Below the pieces are notes generated by a model that searched no databases, was not told where the DNA came from, and saw only the letters and a list, made by a program, of their open reading frames with translations. Shown here one piece after another: positions 1-11,387 of a stretch of DNA of 64,000 nucleotides. Origin of the DNA: Cryptomeria japonica (taxonomy: Eukaryota > Streptophyta > Pinopsida > Cupressales > Cupressaceae); assembly GCF_030272615.1 (NCBI RefSeq), contig NC_081415.1, forward strand, positions 193,424,695 to 193,488,694, read 5' to 3'. Both the position numbers and the translations under genes were made by a program. Numbering within the stretch: the stretch's first letter is position 1; every line of letters starts with the position of its first letter.

Positions 1-1010
1 AAGAAACTCATGCAAGCTGGATATTATTGGCCATCTATGGAAAAGGATTCCTACTACTTTGTCAGAAAATGCAAGAAATGTCAAGTTCATGGATACATGC
101 ACCAGCATAGGAACTGCAACCAATCACAACACCATGGCCTTTTTGTCAATGGGGTCTTGACCTTGTGGGTAAGATTCATCCATCTTCATCCAATGGCCAC
201 AAATTCATTATTACCGCCACCGAATATTTCACAAAGTGAATCAAAGCTGTTCCACTTACCCAAATCACCGGCAAGCAAATCGCCTCCTTCATCCTCAACT
301 ACATCATCTACTGGTATGGTGTGCCCATGTCCATCATCACAGATAACGGTCTTCCTTTCAAAAATCAGGATGTCCGTGAACTCTGTGAGAAATTTCACAT
401 CCAACATCACTTTTCCACTCCCTACTACCCACAAGGCAATGGTCAGGCTGAAGCATCCAATAAAAACATATTGAGGATCCTAAAGAAGACAGTCAATGAT
501 GCCGGTCGTGATTGGCATGTTCAACTAAATCCAGCACTATGGGCATATCGAACTAGCATTCGAACCCCTACAGGTGCAACTCCTTATTCATTGGTCTATG
601 GTGCAGAGGCTATCTTACCTATTGAGGTTGAGATACCATCACTACGGGTTTCCTTGCATAATCTAATAGATGATGAAGCTTACAGAGTATCCCGTCTTCA
701 GGACTTAGAATTACTTGATGAGAAGCGACAAACTGCATACAATCATCTCAAAGCCTATCAGCAGCGCATGAGCAGAAGCTACAATCACCGAGTTAGACCT
801 CGTACATTTGAGGTAGGTGATCTTGTTCTCCGAGAGAATCCTCACAACCAACCAAACAGAGAACATCAGGGCAAGTTTGAATCAAACTAGTTGGGCCCAT
901 ATGTTGTCACTGCTGTGTTCGGGTCTGGGGCATATCAATTGGCTACATCAGAAGGAGAACCGCTTGTAGATCCAATCAACAGCATGCACCTCAAATGGTT
1001 TTATACCTAA
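1..1010 (+). pseudogene. Ty3/gypsy integrase, C-terminal part of pol (decayed)
   Basis: This encodes the enzyme that would join retrotransposon cDNA to the chromosome. Visible parts are the end of the zinc-binding domain (CKKCQVHG near base 75), the catalytic core with GLDLVG (first Asp, about base 155), TDNG (second Asp, about 340) and GQAEASNK (Glu, about 445), and the C-terminal domain ending NSMHLKWFYT. The frame shifts near base 130. A TGA replaces a core Trp near 237 and a TAG lies at 888-890, after which the same frame continues to the TAA at 1008-1010. No chromodomain is visible. It is a dead copy; the N-terminal part of pol is off the window. Confidence 0.85.
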
Positions 1011-3623
1011 GCTGAATAGAGCATCAAGCTCCCCTAATTACCAGAAAATACCAAAAACATTCAGAAAAATGTCCTGAAGAAAATACAAAAACATTCAAAA
1101 AAGTAAAGAAAAATCATGCATCCAAACGGTGAACAACCACTCCGGTGGCACCTTGGGTAAGTACGATGGTGAAAACCTGGCAAACAGGCACCACTTGTAA
1201 GGCTATGGCTCCATTGTCTTTCAGACTTGTTGCGATCACATCTACTTCATACATACATCCATCCATCCGCAACCATGGCTTGTTATTCATCTGCAATTGA
1301 GAAAGTACTCCATGCATCTTGCATCCCGCTTTTTCATAGTTATGTCTAAAACTAGGGGCAATACCTTTAAACTATTAATGGAAGTGGATTCTACATTGTC
1401 TTATGATTCATTAAGTTCTCCATTCAAGCAATCATCAAAATACCAAAAACATTGAAAAAAAAAAAATCTCGCAAAAATACCAAAAACATTCAAAACAAAT
1501 CAAAATCCAAAAAAAAACATCAGAAAACATCAAAAATCACAACAAAAACATGGCAACATCTTGTACATACTCATCCACATAGATACAAAACAAACATTGA
1601 CAAAATACTCACACAATGACCACTTATCAATCAAACCACACAATCCACATCAACACTCAAAAAAACTGTCTTCAACAAGGATGCATCCTTCCTTACCAAA
1701 CCAAAGACAAAAGTGACGTTTTCTTTGACAATAAAATTATGTTAAGCTATCAAATACTAGGTTGATTTGTGAGTACAATCATTCGTTTATCTGTATTAGG
1801 ATCTTTCAGTATTGTTTTGTATCGTTTGTGCATTATTTTCAATGAAGTTCTGGGGCATGTACTAATGGTGTCTACGTGGGAAGTTCACCAAGCTATGTGA
1901 TCTTATGCAAATGCAGTCATAGATCATTACGGCTTGCTGACTACAGTGTATACCTCAACCATATGAGCATGAACCATTACCAAGGATCCTTATTCTTTAT
2001 TCTTTATGTATATACTATTTGTTTGCAGGTACAAATGCTCTTTCTTTGGTTCCTCCTACCTCATCCAAACTAGATAAAGGTTTTTATCTCTTAGTACAGT
2101 ATGCACTTGTCTCAGGATATGATCAGCCTAAGATCAAGGAGGACGATCCAAGTCATGCATGAACGGCGATAATCCTTGTCTGTTCCGCAAGCAATACTCT
2201 GGTCGACTTGACCCTTATATCAAGTCGCTTGTATTAACTTGCTATATAAAATCCATGAAAGGAATACTCAGGTCATCTTGAATCATTATGTCAAGATGCT
2301 TGTATTCTCTTCCAATATTTTAAAGCTCAATGATGAAAATAGAGCACTATGGATCGTCATTTCATCTCATCTGTTTATATATTGCATTTCATTGCATATC
2401 ACCCATCTATTCACTCATTCATATGTAGGATTATATGCAAAATGTGAAAATTAAGCTGGTCTTGGATACAATCACGACCGAGTACTCTGATACATCATCA
2501 GTGCATCATACAAAGTCTTAAAAACCTTGCATTCCTCATGGTCATATCATCATCGCATTTAGTTGCATCTTGCATTAAGTACATTCATGTCATTTTTACT
2601 TTTACATTGCATATAGTTCATTTTGGACATTAGTTTTCATTAAAACATTTGCATCATTGCATCAATCATAAATAGTTAGATTCATTTGTGGGATTAAATT
2701 GTCTTTGATTATATTAAGCCATTTACTATGCATTCCTTTAGTGACAGTTATCCATTATCATTTTATTATCCTTTATCATTTATTATTGTATACATTCATT
2801 TACCCATTTAGTAAAAAAAGTGCATTCATTCATCCATTAACTACGTATCTTATTATGCTCATTTTAGGATTCATTCATATCGCATTCATTATCCTCTTTT
2901 TAATTGCATTAAGGTGCAGTTATTACAACCATAAGTTATAATATCATCACATTATCATTTATACTTAAATCATATTTAAGCATTTAAAATCATAAAATCC
3001 ACTTGTTTATAAAACATTGGTTCATAACATTTCATATCCATTATATATATGCATTCATTTAAACATTATCATATAAACATTTGTACTTTACATTTTGTTT
3101 ATCCATATTTATTCATCTACAAACATTTAGATGCAGATCCATACATAACATCATTCATTCGACCATTGCATTAACATCATCACATAAATCATCTCATCAT
3201 TATATTAAAATAGGAAACACCAAAATCCTGTTCATAAATTATCATAAGCATACATCATCATCATGGCATTACATACATAAAGCATTGCATCAAAAAATCA
3301 AAAAATCAAATCATACATAAACCTGCATTCATATGTCAGTATCCCACATCATAAATCATCATAAACACATGCATAAAAGAAACATCTCATCAACTCAAAT
3401 GCATACATATATAAATATCCATCTAAGCAATAAACTCATCACCCTGCATAAACATCCATATAAATCAAATGCATATCATCAAAATATGGGATCTCCTCAT
3501 ATATATCATCTCATATATCAGAGTACAATGAAGTCTACAAAATCGGCTACCAAGAGCCATCCAAAATATAGTCCAAAAAATAGACAAATGATACAATACA
3601 TATATGCATGCAAAAATGCTCTC
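1011..3623. other. AT-rich non-coding spacer of the Tat-like element
   Basis: This stretch separates the integrase from the antisense ORF. It is rich in short A/T runs and CATT-type words such as repeated CATTCATT, and its open frames are short and have no recognisable motif. I see no gene, splice-bounded exon or RNA gene. It fits the long 3' internal spacer of Tat/Ogre elements. Confidence 0.5.
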
Positions 3624-5690
3624 TCAAATGCCACTCTGGCCAGATGTTGTCCCAACACCTCCACCTGCTCCACCACTGGTGCCTGCACCACCTGCTCCAT
3701 CTCTCCATGGAGGCCTCATCGAACCCGCACTCCCTCCTGCATCCCCTGATCTCTCCCTCCTCAAAGGACCCATCACACCCCCACTACTCTGCACCCTCCG
3801 CGACCGCTCTGATCTGGCCTGCCGCATCTGCGGATAGCTGAGAGCTTGCTGACTCACTCGCACCACCTGCTCATATAAACCCTGCTAGTAGTCTATCTCC
3901 GCCTATGCTCACCGCATCTCCCTCATCACCTCCCCCGTAGGCCCCTGTTCTCCTACTCCAACCCGCACTCTCTCCTACAGCTCGGCCAATCTCTCCACTG
4001 CACTATCCCTCTCCCGCAGCACCACCGCCAGCTCTGACTCCCATGCAAATAGCTGCACATCCCTAGATGCCACCTCCGACTCTAAATCCTCTATCCGGGT
4101 TTGCAGGTGTACTATCATGTGATCCTGTAGATCTCTAGTGGCTCCCTGATCGGTATCCATAGCTGCATCTCCTCCACAACCCTCTCCAGTAGTTCCCTCC
4201 CCTCTGTCCATCGGGACCTCTCTCTCCATCCCCCTCCCACTCAGCTGAACTCCTCCTGGTATCAATGGACCCTGTGATATCTGTAGAGGCAGTCCACCTC
4301 TCCCTCTCCACTGACTCCACATCCCCAATCCTCCACCACCTCCTCCACCTCCTCCATCTCCTCCCCCTCCACCTCCACCTCCTCCATCTCCTCCACCTCC
4401 ACCTCCACCTCCACCTCCACCTCCTCCATCTCCTCCACCTCCTACTCCTCCTCCTCGACCTCCTGCCCTCCTCCGTCTCTGTCTCCTCTCATCCTCAAAC
4501 GCTGGTATCAGCTCTGCTGGATCCGATATCCGTGGGATCGGGTGCGCTACCCGATACTGTGTATACTCATCTGTCACCCCTGCATCAACAACCCTCGGTC
4601 GTATGTCCCATGGCCTCGCCTGCAGTGTTTGGAACTTTTCCAGTGCCTGATCATACTATAGCACTGGACCCCATGCATACCTCTCCCGAATAACCCAAGC
4701 ATACTCTCCTGATCCACTAGGCAGTCCCTGCTGCCGTCCAAACTGCGTCATCACTCATCCGAGCACCTATCTCTCCACATGGTAGGAGGTCCTCCCAATG
4801 AGGAATTGAGTCATAAACACATAAGGCAATGCCTTTGCATCATCATCCCATGGCTCACACTCCAAGTATGGCCGCCATATCACTGCATCTAGGTTGTCCA
4901 ATGCCCGCCACCACCACTCTAACTTCCCCAAGTGGGGCTGACTCATCATGCCGCTATACATAAACATGTACGGCTGATCCACTGCACAAAATCTCAGACT
5001 CACCGGTCGAGTCACTGGTAGGTGCTCCCAAGTCCAAATATGCAGCAATGTCATGCCCACTGCCAAGGAACCCCTCCCCCAGTAAACCACCTCATGCAGC
5101 TCCTGGTACATGTGCGCCAACACACACGGCCCCCACGCAAATCGGGTCCCCTCGGTCATCATCATCTCGATAACCTGTCCCCATCTGATAGCCAAACCAT
5201 GTGATCGCCTGTCTGGACATAGCAGTCCTCCCACAATCCCTGACAAAACAGCTGGAAGAGGCTCATATAGTCCCACTATATCCTCCCAAGCGACAGAACC
5301 ATCATCAATATACACATCCTCATCAAAAATCCTCTGCACTGAAAGAGTCCCCCAGGATCTATCATATGTGACCAGCTCCCCTCAAATCGGAATCCGTAAG
5401 ATGTGCCACACATCCTCCAAGGTCACTGTCATCTCCCCCTATGCCAAATGGAAGGTGCACGTCTCACTGTGCCACCGCTCTGCTAGTGCTGTGATCAAAC
5501 CGTGATTCATACGAATCACGGGCATGTGCATCACCTCATATAGACCGGTCACGGCAATGCAATCAATCTCCGCCTGTGTCAATCGGTCCCGCAATCCCTG
5601 TGTCACAGGATGTCGCTCCCATAACTGCAACATGCGCAGCTCCTCTGCACATAGACATTCATCAATCACCATCAGTTGTTTTATTTTCAA
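3624..5690 (-). pseudogene. Antisense plant-mobile-domain (PMD) ORF inside the retrotransposon
   Basis: One minus-strand frame runs about 690 codons, broken by several stops (for example near 5437, 5391, 4767 and 3975). The first ATG in the frame is at 5672. The N-terminal half reads as a plant mobile domain (aminotransferase-like PMD of the MAIN/MAIL family): RLTQAEIDCIAVTGLYEV, LITALAERWHSETCTFHL, GEMTVTLEDVWHIL, then YDQALEKF. A Gly/Asp-rich low-complexity stretch (about 4330-4460) follows, then a coiled-coil-like segment (LQTRIEDLESEVASRDVQL) and a basic, Gly-rich tail. PMD proteins occur both as host genes and inside transposons, and Tat-group elements are known to carry antisense extra ORFs. 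The stops make this copy non-functional. Its role in the element is unknown. Confidence 0.75.
4333..4462. repeat. CCNCCT-type triplet repeat encoding the Gly-rich linker
   Basis: The plus strand is nearly pure CTC/CCT/CCA/ACC triplets. Read on the minus strand in the frame of the antisense ORF it gives Gly runs broken by Asp. The period of three suggests slippage expansion within coding sequence. Confidence 0.8.
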
Positions 5691-5929
5691 ACTTTCTTAA
5701 GTTTAAACCTAGACTATCAACAGATACTTTGATCAAGTATCTTCGGGTCTCAACAAGTAAGAAATCATGGCCACCTAAACTTCAACGGGCATTTATCCTA
5801 ACAAATGACCTGAGTCTCATCAAGCTGCTATGGTTCAAAACAACTCCCACTTCACCTCGCCATCCCTCAATCATTGGAATCGGGAGATTTTCTTCATCCA
5901 AACTAGGGCCTCTCTTTATCCTAAAGCAC

Positions 5930-6180
5930 AAGCGCTATTTTACCAACAAACGCGCTAGTTTTTCAACAATAACGCTACAACCCTAACAAAAGCACTCAAA
6001 CTGCAACAGCGCTAAAACAACTACACAATAGCGCTACTTGAAATCAATAGCGCTCAATTAAGCCCACAATAGCGCTACTTAATCAAAAGTGCTTAAACTT
6101 GCCTACAATAGCGCTACAAAAAAGCAAAAACGCTCAAACAATGAGGCAATAGCGCCATTACGGTGCAGTAGTGCTAGTTT
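5930..6180. repeat. Cluster of AGCGCT palindromic words upstream of the antisense ORF
   Basis: The hexamer AGCGCT or a one-base variant appears about ten times in 250 bases, often as AATAGCGCTAC, at roughly 15-40 base spacing (for example near 5932, 6011, 6029, 6048, 6071, 6109 and 6150). It lies just upstream of the minus-strand ORF start and before the polypurine tract. It may be part of a promoter for the antisense ORF; that role is inference. Confidence 0.6.
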
Positions 6181-6766
6181 ATGGAGCAAAAGCATCAAAA
6201 CCGTAGTTCCATGCTTTTGCTCCAACTTGACTTGGACTCAGCTAAAAACCTATCAAAAATGCATAAAAATTAAGTTTTCGAATTTGTGTACCGCTGGTCC
6301 GTAGTCGTCTGGACGCTGGAACCGTCGAACTCGCTCAAATCTATGCTCGATGATCGGAATCGGCATCCTGACTGCTTCTCGCTCCTCCAAATGTCCCTAT
6401 CAGAGCTTTGATTTCCAAATGGTCGCAGTCACAAATGATCCTGTTTTCACCCCTTTCACCCCATTTATACCCTTCGTTGTCACCGTAACTCCCCCCCGCT
6501 CATCGTTGTAATCCCCGTGAACTTCCCGAGCCCCCCATTTCTCCATTTTTCTCCCATTTTCTTCTATTTTTCATCCATATGCCTAACTTCTTCTCTTCTA
6601 CCACCTCGCCAATTTTCATTCTTTTTCGAGAGCTCGCCCGATTTTTTGAAATTTTTTTGGCCCATCTCTCGAGGGGGTATACCACCCATTAAATTTACAT
6701 TTTATGGGGCATTTTCTCACACTAGTTTTTCTTTCTTTGAAACGACGCGATAAACCGCACCGTCTC

Positions 6767-6779
6767 AAAGAGGGGCAAA
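6767..6779 (+). promoter_or_regulatory. Polypurine tract
   Basis: The purine-rich run AAAGAGGGGCAAA sits immediately before the TG that opens the LTR, as expected for the primer of second-strand cDNA synthesis in LTR retrotransposons. Confidence 0.8.
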
Positions 6780-8104
6780 TGTAGTCACACAAATCTGTCT
6801 ATTTTAATTAAATGAATATTTTGTATTTATTTGATTAAAAATCCACTAGCCATCAGTTAATTAAATTAATATTTAATTAATTCATCTCCAAACATTCTTC
6901 TATTAATTAAATAAATTATTCAATTTATTTTAATTAATTCACTATACCAAATTCACAATCAATTAAATAAATAAAATCTATTTATTTAATTAAAACCCCC
7001 TATTCCTCTTTTAAATAAATTAAATAAAACATTTATTTAAATCATTATCTCCACCCCACTTGCATTTTCCTACAAATGCAACTTGCACACATTTATTGAA
7101 ATAAATTAATTTTTATTTTAATAAAATCCTATTTTCCCTCACCCACCAAATCCACTTGCAAAATCTAATCCCCTTCTAGATTCTTTTAACCCCTTCCTAA
7201 TTAGCCTAATCCATCCCCTAATTATTGTCACATTCCTAAGCAAAATGGAGTCACTTCTCAAAGACTCCACAGTCTTTGAAAAGCATTTAATGCTTTGTGT
7301 GTTCAACAAATTAACCCCCAAAGTCTTCCAAGACCACTAATGGCTCTTACATGACCATTTATGGCTCTTACATAACCATTTATGGTTATTTCAAACTTGT
7401 CTCCCCAAACATTTATTGTTTTGACCATATTCATTCATTTCACATTTGCACAAGAGTTTATCCATTGATAAAAGCTTTATTCTTTGAATAAAGAGTTTAT
7501 TCATTCAACCAACCTTGACTCTAAATCCCAAAGTCATATCAGGCATTTAATGCTTATTACCTCTCCTCTCAACCTATCTCACATTGACACTTGTCATCCT
7601 GGGATTGGGTTGAAAGCCCTCACATGGATTTGAAATCATTCAATCCTGACCCTTGTTGAGATTGTTCAATCTCAACCATCCATTGCTCCATTTTTCCTAT
7701 AAATAGAGCCCATTTCTTCATAATCCAGATCCTGAAAATTTGTATGCATTTAAGCTATAGGCATTTTAAGAGAGTATTTTAGCATAATTAACTCATGTAT
7801 TGTCATTTTGGATCAAATAAATCATTTTAGTATCAATAGCTTAGTATTAGCTTTTCATTTTACATTTAGAGCAATATTTCAATCTCAATCCTCCATAAGC
7901 ATCCATAGTGCAAAAAGCTACTGAGAGCTACACTATTTTGGAACTTGGAGAGGAGAGGAACAAGGGAGAAGAAGCCAGGAGCATGTTAGGAGGCATTTGG
8001 AGATGCCTCATTATATTTACCTTCCTAGTTAGACATTCTATCATGCTTTTGGTATCTCTTTTGATATGCTTGTGTAGGAAAGTATTTTGTTTATGATTTC
8101 TAAC
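6780..8104 (+). repeat. 3' LTR of the Tat-like element
   Basis: It starts TGTAGTCACAC directly after the polypurine tract. The first third is extremely AT-rich, built of ATTAATTAAAT words. A TATA box (TATAAATA, 7698-7705) about 920 bases in marks the U3/R region. The right end is not defined by a target duplication because the 5' LTR is off the window. CA at 8104 is one candidate, and the limit is 8182, where the LINE-derived repeat begins. Confidence 0.6.
7698..7705 (+). promoter_or_regulatory. LTR TATA box
   Basis: TATAAATA in a locally GC-richer setting (TTTTTCCTATAAATAGAGCC), about 920 bases into the LTR, is the likely core promoter for retrotransposon transcription. Confidence 0.65.
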
Positions 8105-8181
8105 ACTAACAACTTGGCTTTTCTTCTTGTTTGTGTTTTGTTATCATTGACTAACCTTCCCTTTTTGCAGAGCATCAATTC

Positions 8182-9443
8182 CATTTACTCTAGATTAAAT
8201 AGGACGATTACAATACCCAAATGTAGTAGAATCCCTAAGTCAATACACTTCAACTTTCTAGAATTCCCTCATCTATTGGCACACATGGAAATAATTAGAT
8301 ACCTAGGAACTACATAATTTATACAAGAAAGTATGCTACTATGAAGAGCTATACCTTAATTGACTATCACAAGAGAAATTTAAGAATAAGATGTAATCCT
8401 TCATTTGCTTTTACAATAAATATCTCTAATAGCATATAGCTTGATATACGAGTGCGACATTAATATGATTTTATTTATATGTCTAAAGTCTAATAGCAAT
8501 TATAGCTAAACATAAGAATTTATACTTTCCTACCTTATTGTATAACATTTGTATATTGAAAGCTAAGTAGTAAAATGAAATGGCTATTTAACTTGACAAA
8601 TTGAAAAGTGAAAGATTCCACTAAATATACTTTTATCTAAATAATATCTTGAGTTCATGCAATGACTTTGTAATACATTTTAGAGGAACTACACTCTTAA
8701 ACATTATTGAGATAAGTTTACAAATAACCTTTTAAATAAAAATAAAAATATAGCCTATATCCTAGACATCAACCTAATTAAGCTCTTCATGACTCACTAC
8801 TTCATATTAGAATCCATATACATTGAGATTTAATATAATCGAGGATATGTTATTTCTACCAACATGATATACCTAAAGTATGAAAAAGAACATTGAAACA
8901 ATATTACTAACCTTTTTCAACAAATAAGAATCTCTGATTAACATCAAATTAATAATAAAATACTAGACTAAATAACTTGGTAATTTGAATAAATTCACAA
9001 TCATATCATAAAAAAATTAAAAGTGGAGAGCAAAAACACAGATAACTGAGTGAATTCGTACAAAAGATGAGCAGTGCAAAGATAGGGAATTCAGTAGAGG
9101 CCAATGTAGGCAGGCAGTCCATGAAGGGTATCTAACAATGGATTTGATAGAAGAAACCTCCACAAATTTGGAATTCCTAGAGGAGTTGGCAATTATTTGT
9201 AGATTTATCAATATGAAAACAAACTATGTGAAAGTTACAGCTTTGATCGAAAAAGAATGGGAGACCGAAGTCATCACAAGATTCACCCAAAGAATATGGA
9301 TGAAATTTATCATTGGAAAGAGATTGCCTACGTCCCCAGTCTTTCTTATGAAGTCGTTGGGCAAGATGAATGATTTTAAATCATTGACAAGGAAGAGAAA
9401 GGAGACAAGAAGGGTGCAAGAAGAAATGGTAAGAGTTTGTTAG
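8182..9443 (+). mobile_element. LINE 5'-region fragment (copy 1 of a repeat pair)
   Basis: From CATTTACTCTAGATTAA (8182) to about 9285 this matches 23064-24132 in the same orientation with scattered substitutions and small indels. In the second copy this is the 5' leader and ORF1 start of a LINE. Here the ORF1 part carries an extra ~60-base stretch near 9135-9195 and reads VTALIEKEWETEVITRF, against IRAWIKKEWKAEVITRF in copy 2. After 9285 similarity fades, and a short open frame ends at 9443. It is thus a LINE piece lacking most of ORF1 and all of ORF2. Confidence 0.65.
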
Positions 9444-10070
9444 GAAAAATATAAAAACCTCGTTAAAATAGAAATCCATAAAGAAAAAAATAGTGAAAAT
9501 CTAACTGTTGAAATCATTTCAATTGTCTTGCATCCTTCTTGATAATTTTTAATCATTAATTTTAGAAAGCAAGTTGTTTACTTCATTGTAGAAAACACTT
9601 TGGATGTAATAAATCATAAGTATACTATTTTTCAAGTAATGAAACATGAATTTAATGCATGAAACATTGCATTAGGTAGGGGAACCATGGAGGGAGCTTA
9701 AGCTCTATTTTTAAGGAAGAGATGGTCCCTTAAAAAAATATGTTTTTTTGCTACGGGATTATTTGAAATCTTTTTCTAAAAAATAGAACCCCTAATTTTT
9801 AGGCTTGAAAATTTAAGCTGGAGTTTAAATGGGGGAAGCTTAAATGGGGTAGGGCTAGAAATTGCCCCACCAACTTAGAAATACATTATACCATTTGTCA
9901 ATCATATAAATTTTCAAAAACTACTAGTATTGAATAAATTGAAATTGATCTCACTACAAAATTTATGTCATCCTTAAATTTAGGAGCCTAAAAAATCTGA
10001 AGAGCTCTGGCTCTATTTTCTCTATACCTAGAGTTCAGCAAGAAAATCTCGTGCGATTGCTGTTAAAACG
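9444..10070. other. Intergenic DNA upstream of the small peptide gene
   Basis: No open frame of note. The sequence is AT-rich with two slightly repeated GGGG-containing words near 9820-9870 (AAATGGGGGAAGCTTAAATG). It may hold distal promoter elements of the gene starting at 10267, but nothing specific can be supported. Confidence 0.4.
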
Positions 10071-10071
10071 G

Positions 10072-10148
10072 TGTCATCACTGCTTACGTAAGTATCGGTA
10101 GAGAGGCAATCAGATTTGTTTCAACAATGTCATCACTGCTTACATAAG
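10072..10148 (+). promoter_or_regulatory. Two ocs-like bZIP-type direct repeats
   Basis: A 20-base word, GTCATCACTGCTTACGTAAG at 10073-10092, recurs at 10129-10148 with one change (ACGTAAG to ACATAAG). The first copy contains the palindrome TTACGTAA preceded by GC, which resembles half of the ocs element recognised by TGA/OBF-type plant bZIP factors. The copies lie 56 bases apart, and the nearer one is about 20 bases upstream of the TATA box. Confidence 0.6.
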
Positions 10149-10166
10149 AGTCAAGAGGATCGTCAT

Positions 10167-10174
10167 TATATAAA
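10167..10174 (+). promoter_or_regulatory. TATA box of the small peptide gene
   Basis: TATATAAA followed by a GC-rich start region (AGGTCGGCCGCCTCAATC) lies about 93 bases before the ATG at 10267. The spacing allows a 5' UTR of roughly 60-65 bases. Confidence 0.65.
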
Positions 10175-10266
10175 GGTCGGCCGCCTCAATCCTTTACTTC
10201 ATACCACCAGTCTGAACTCTGAAGAGTGTGTTGGATAGGTAACGAGATCAGCTGTTGAGAGTAAAA

Positions 10267-10449
10267 ATGGCGAAGGCATGGTTTTACAAGGAGTATGGAT
10301 CTCTTGTTGTTCCGCATCCGAGAGCACTGAAGTTGATTATGGCTTTCATAATGATTTTGGCCTTAATTTTCACTATAATAACAGTACCAGCAGAAGCACA
10401 ACCCACTAAACCAAAACCTCATCCAGGAGGCGATCCAAAACATCATTAA
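10267..10449 (+). CDS. Small secreted or membrane-anchored peptide precursor (60 aa)
   Basis: The ATG at 10267 lies in a good plant context (AAAAATGGCG) and gives 60 residues: a polar N-terminus (MAKAWFYKEYGSLVVPHPRA), a hydrophobic helix at about residues 21-41 (LIMAFIMILALIFTIITV), an AEA signal-peptidase-like site, then a 16-residue Pro/Lys/His/Gly-rich tail (QPTKPKPHPGGDPKHH). The frame is intact. A TATA box and duplicated bZIP-like sites lie upstream, and an AATAAA-like signal lies at about 10470-10478. The layout fits a short secreted peptide, possibly a signalling peptide, or a small membrane protein. I do not recognise the family, and no known peptide-hormone motif matches clearly. 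Confidence 0.6.
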   Translation: MAKAWFYKEYGSLVVPHPRALKLIMAFIMILALIFTIITVPAEAQPTKPKPHPGGDPKHH

Positions 10450-10672
10450 CCTAGCATACTCATGCATGGAATAATAAACTCTTTCCATAGTTTTAGATTA
10501 CAGATTGTTAGGGTAGGCCAGATGTTTGGAGTCCCTTTCCGTATCAAAGCTTTTGCATATGTGATAGTGTGTCCTTTTCTTCCTTTGGCATAAGGCAGAG
10601 GAAAGATTGTCTTTTCCCCCATTGAATGAGCAGCGATAATCTTTGTATCCATGATAGCATTTGCCTGTGAAT

Positions 10673-10699
10673 GTGAGGGTGTAATTATTACACCCTCAC
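10673..10699. repeat. Perfect 13-bp inverted repeat with 1-base loop
   Basis: GTGAGGGTGTAAT, one T, then ATTACACCCTCAC. It lies about 220 bases after the stop of the small peptide gene, within or just past its likely 3' UTR. In RNA it would form a strong hairpin, so it could be a 3'-end structural element or a MITE footprint. Confidence 0.8.
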
Positions 10700-10739
10700 T
10701 GTTGGTACTTTATGTTCTATGAAATTCTATATAATATAA

Positions 10740-11380
10740 ATTAAGTTATTCAAAGTTAGTAGAGTTTTATTTCGACAAAATAAAAGTATAACTGATGTGA
10801 TGAGATCTTTTATTTTTAATGTTTAAATTAATTTAAAAAGTAAGAATTTGATCAAGTTAAATTCATTTTAAGAAGAGAAAAACGGATATCTATGATGGTA
10901 TTAATCTTTTCAAATTTTGTATTATTACTCACATAGAACTCAATCACCCATTTGCATTGCCACTCACAATTGACACAATCATTTATGCACTTGAATATTG
11001 ACTCAGAAGGGAGGAAGGGAGAAAAATATACCATGCAAAGTTTATGCCTAGTCACCCTTGAATATTCACAATTTTAGCACAAATGATAGAGAAAATCAAA
11101 ATAGAGCATGCCTAATACCAACTATAATGATTTTCTACAAAATCTACAAGCAACTCTAAACGCTGTGAAATTGAAGAGCAATCTTATTATCATTGTGTTC
11201 TAAACTGGTAAACATGGTGATCCTATTTTTGTCAAAGAACGATTTAAATTGCTTTACTATTCTCTATATTTTTAGCCTAGAGAGTGATAAAATGGGTACA
11301 TCATAAATTCAGTGCTTCTATTTGATCTAATAAATTCAGCACTTGTTGCATTTGCTAGATTATTGCATCTCATTAAGTAT
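10740..11380. other. Intergenic AT-rich DNA
   Basis: Only short chance frames without motifs. I see no gene, RNA gene or clear repeat here. Confidence 0.4.
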
Positions 11381-11387
11381 AGGCTAT

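Larger units (their letters stand above)
1..8104 (+). mobile_element. Tat-like Ty3/gypsy LTR retrotransposon, 3' part
   Basis: The left window edge cuts this element inside pol. In order it shows the integrase end (to 1010), a long AT-rich spacer, a decayed antisense ORF (3624-5690), a polypurine tract (6767-6779) and an LTR starting TGTAGTCACAC at 6780. The order integrase, extra 3' region with antisense ORF, then LTR is known for the Tat/Ogre group, and the integrase tail reading NSMHLKWFY fits it. The right LTR end is uncertain: 8104 is a TG...CA guess, and the element must end before 8182, where a different repeat starts. No 5' LTR, primer site, gag or RT lies in the window, so the lineage call rests on architecture. 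Confidence 0.7.

Noticed and set aside
1114-1317. 67-codon minus-strand frame after the integrase
   Set aside because: Non-coding spacer of the retrotransposon; no motif and no similar frame elsewhere.
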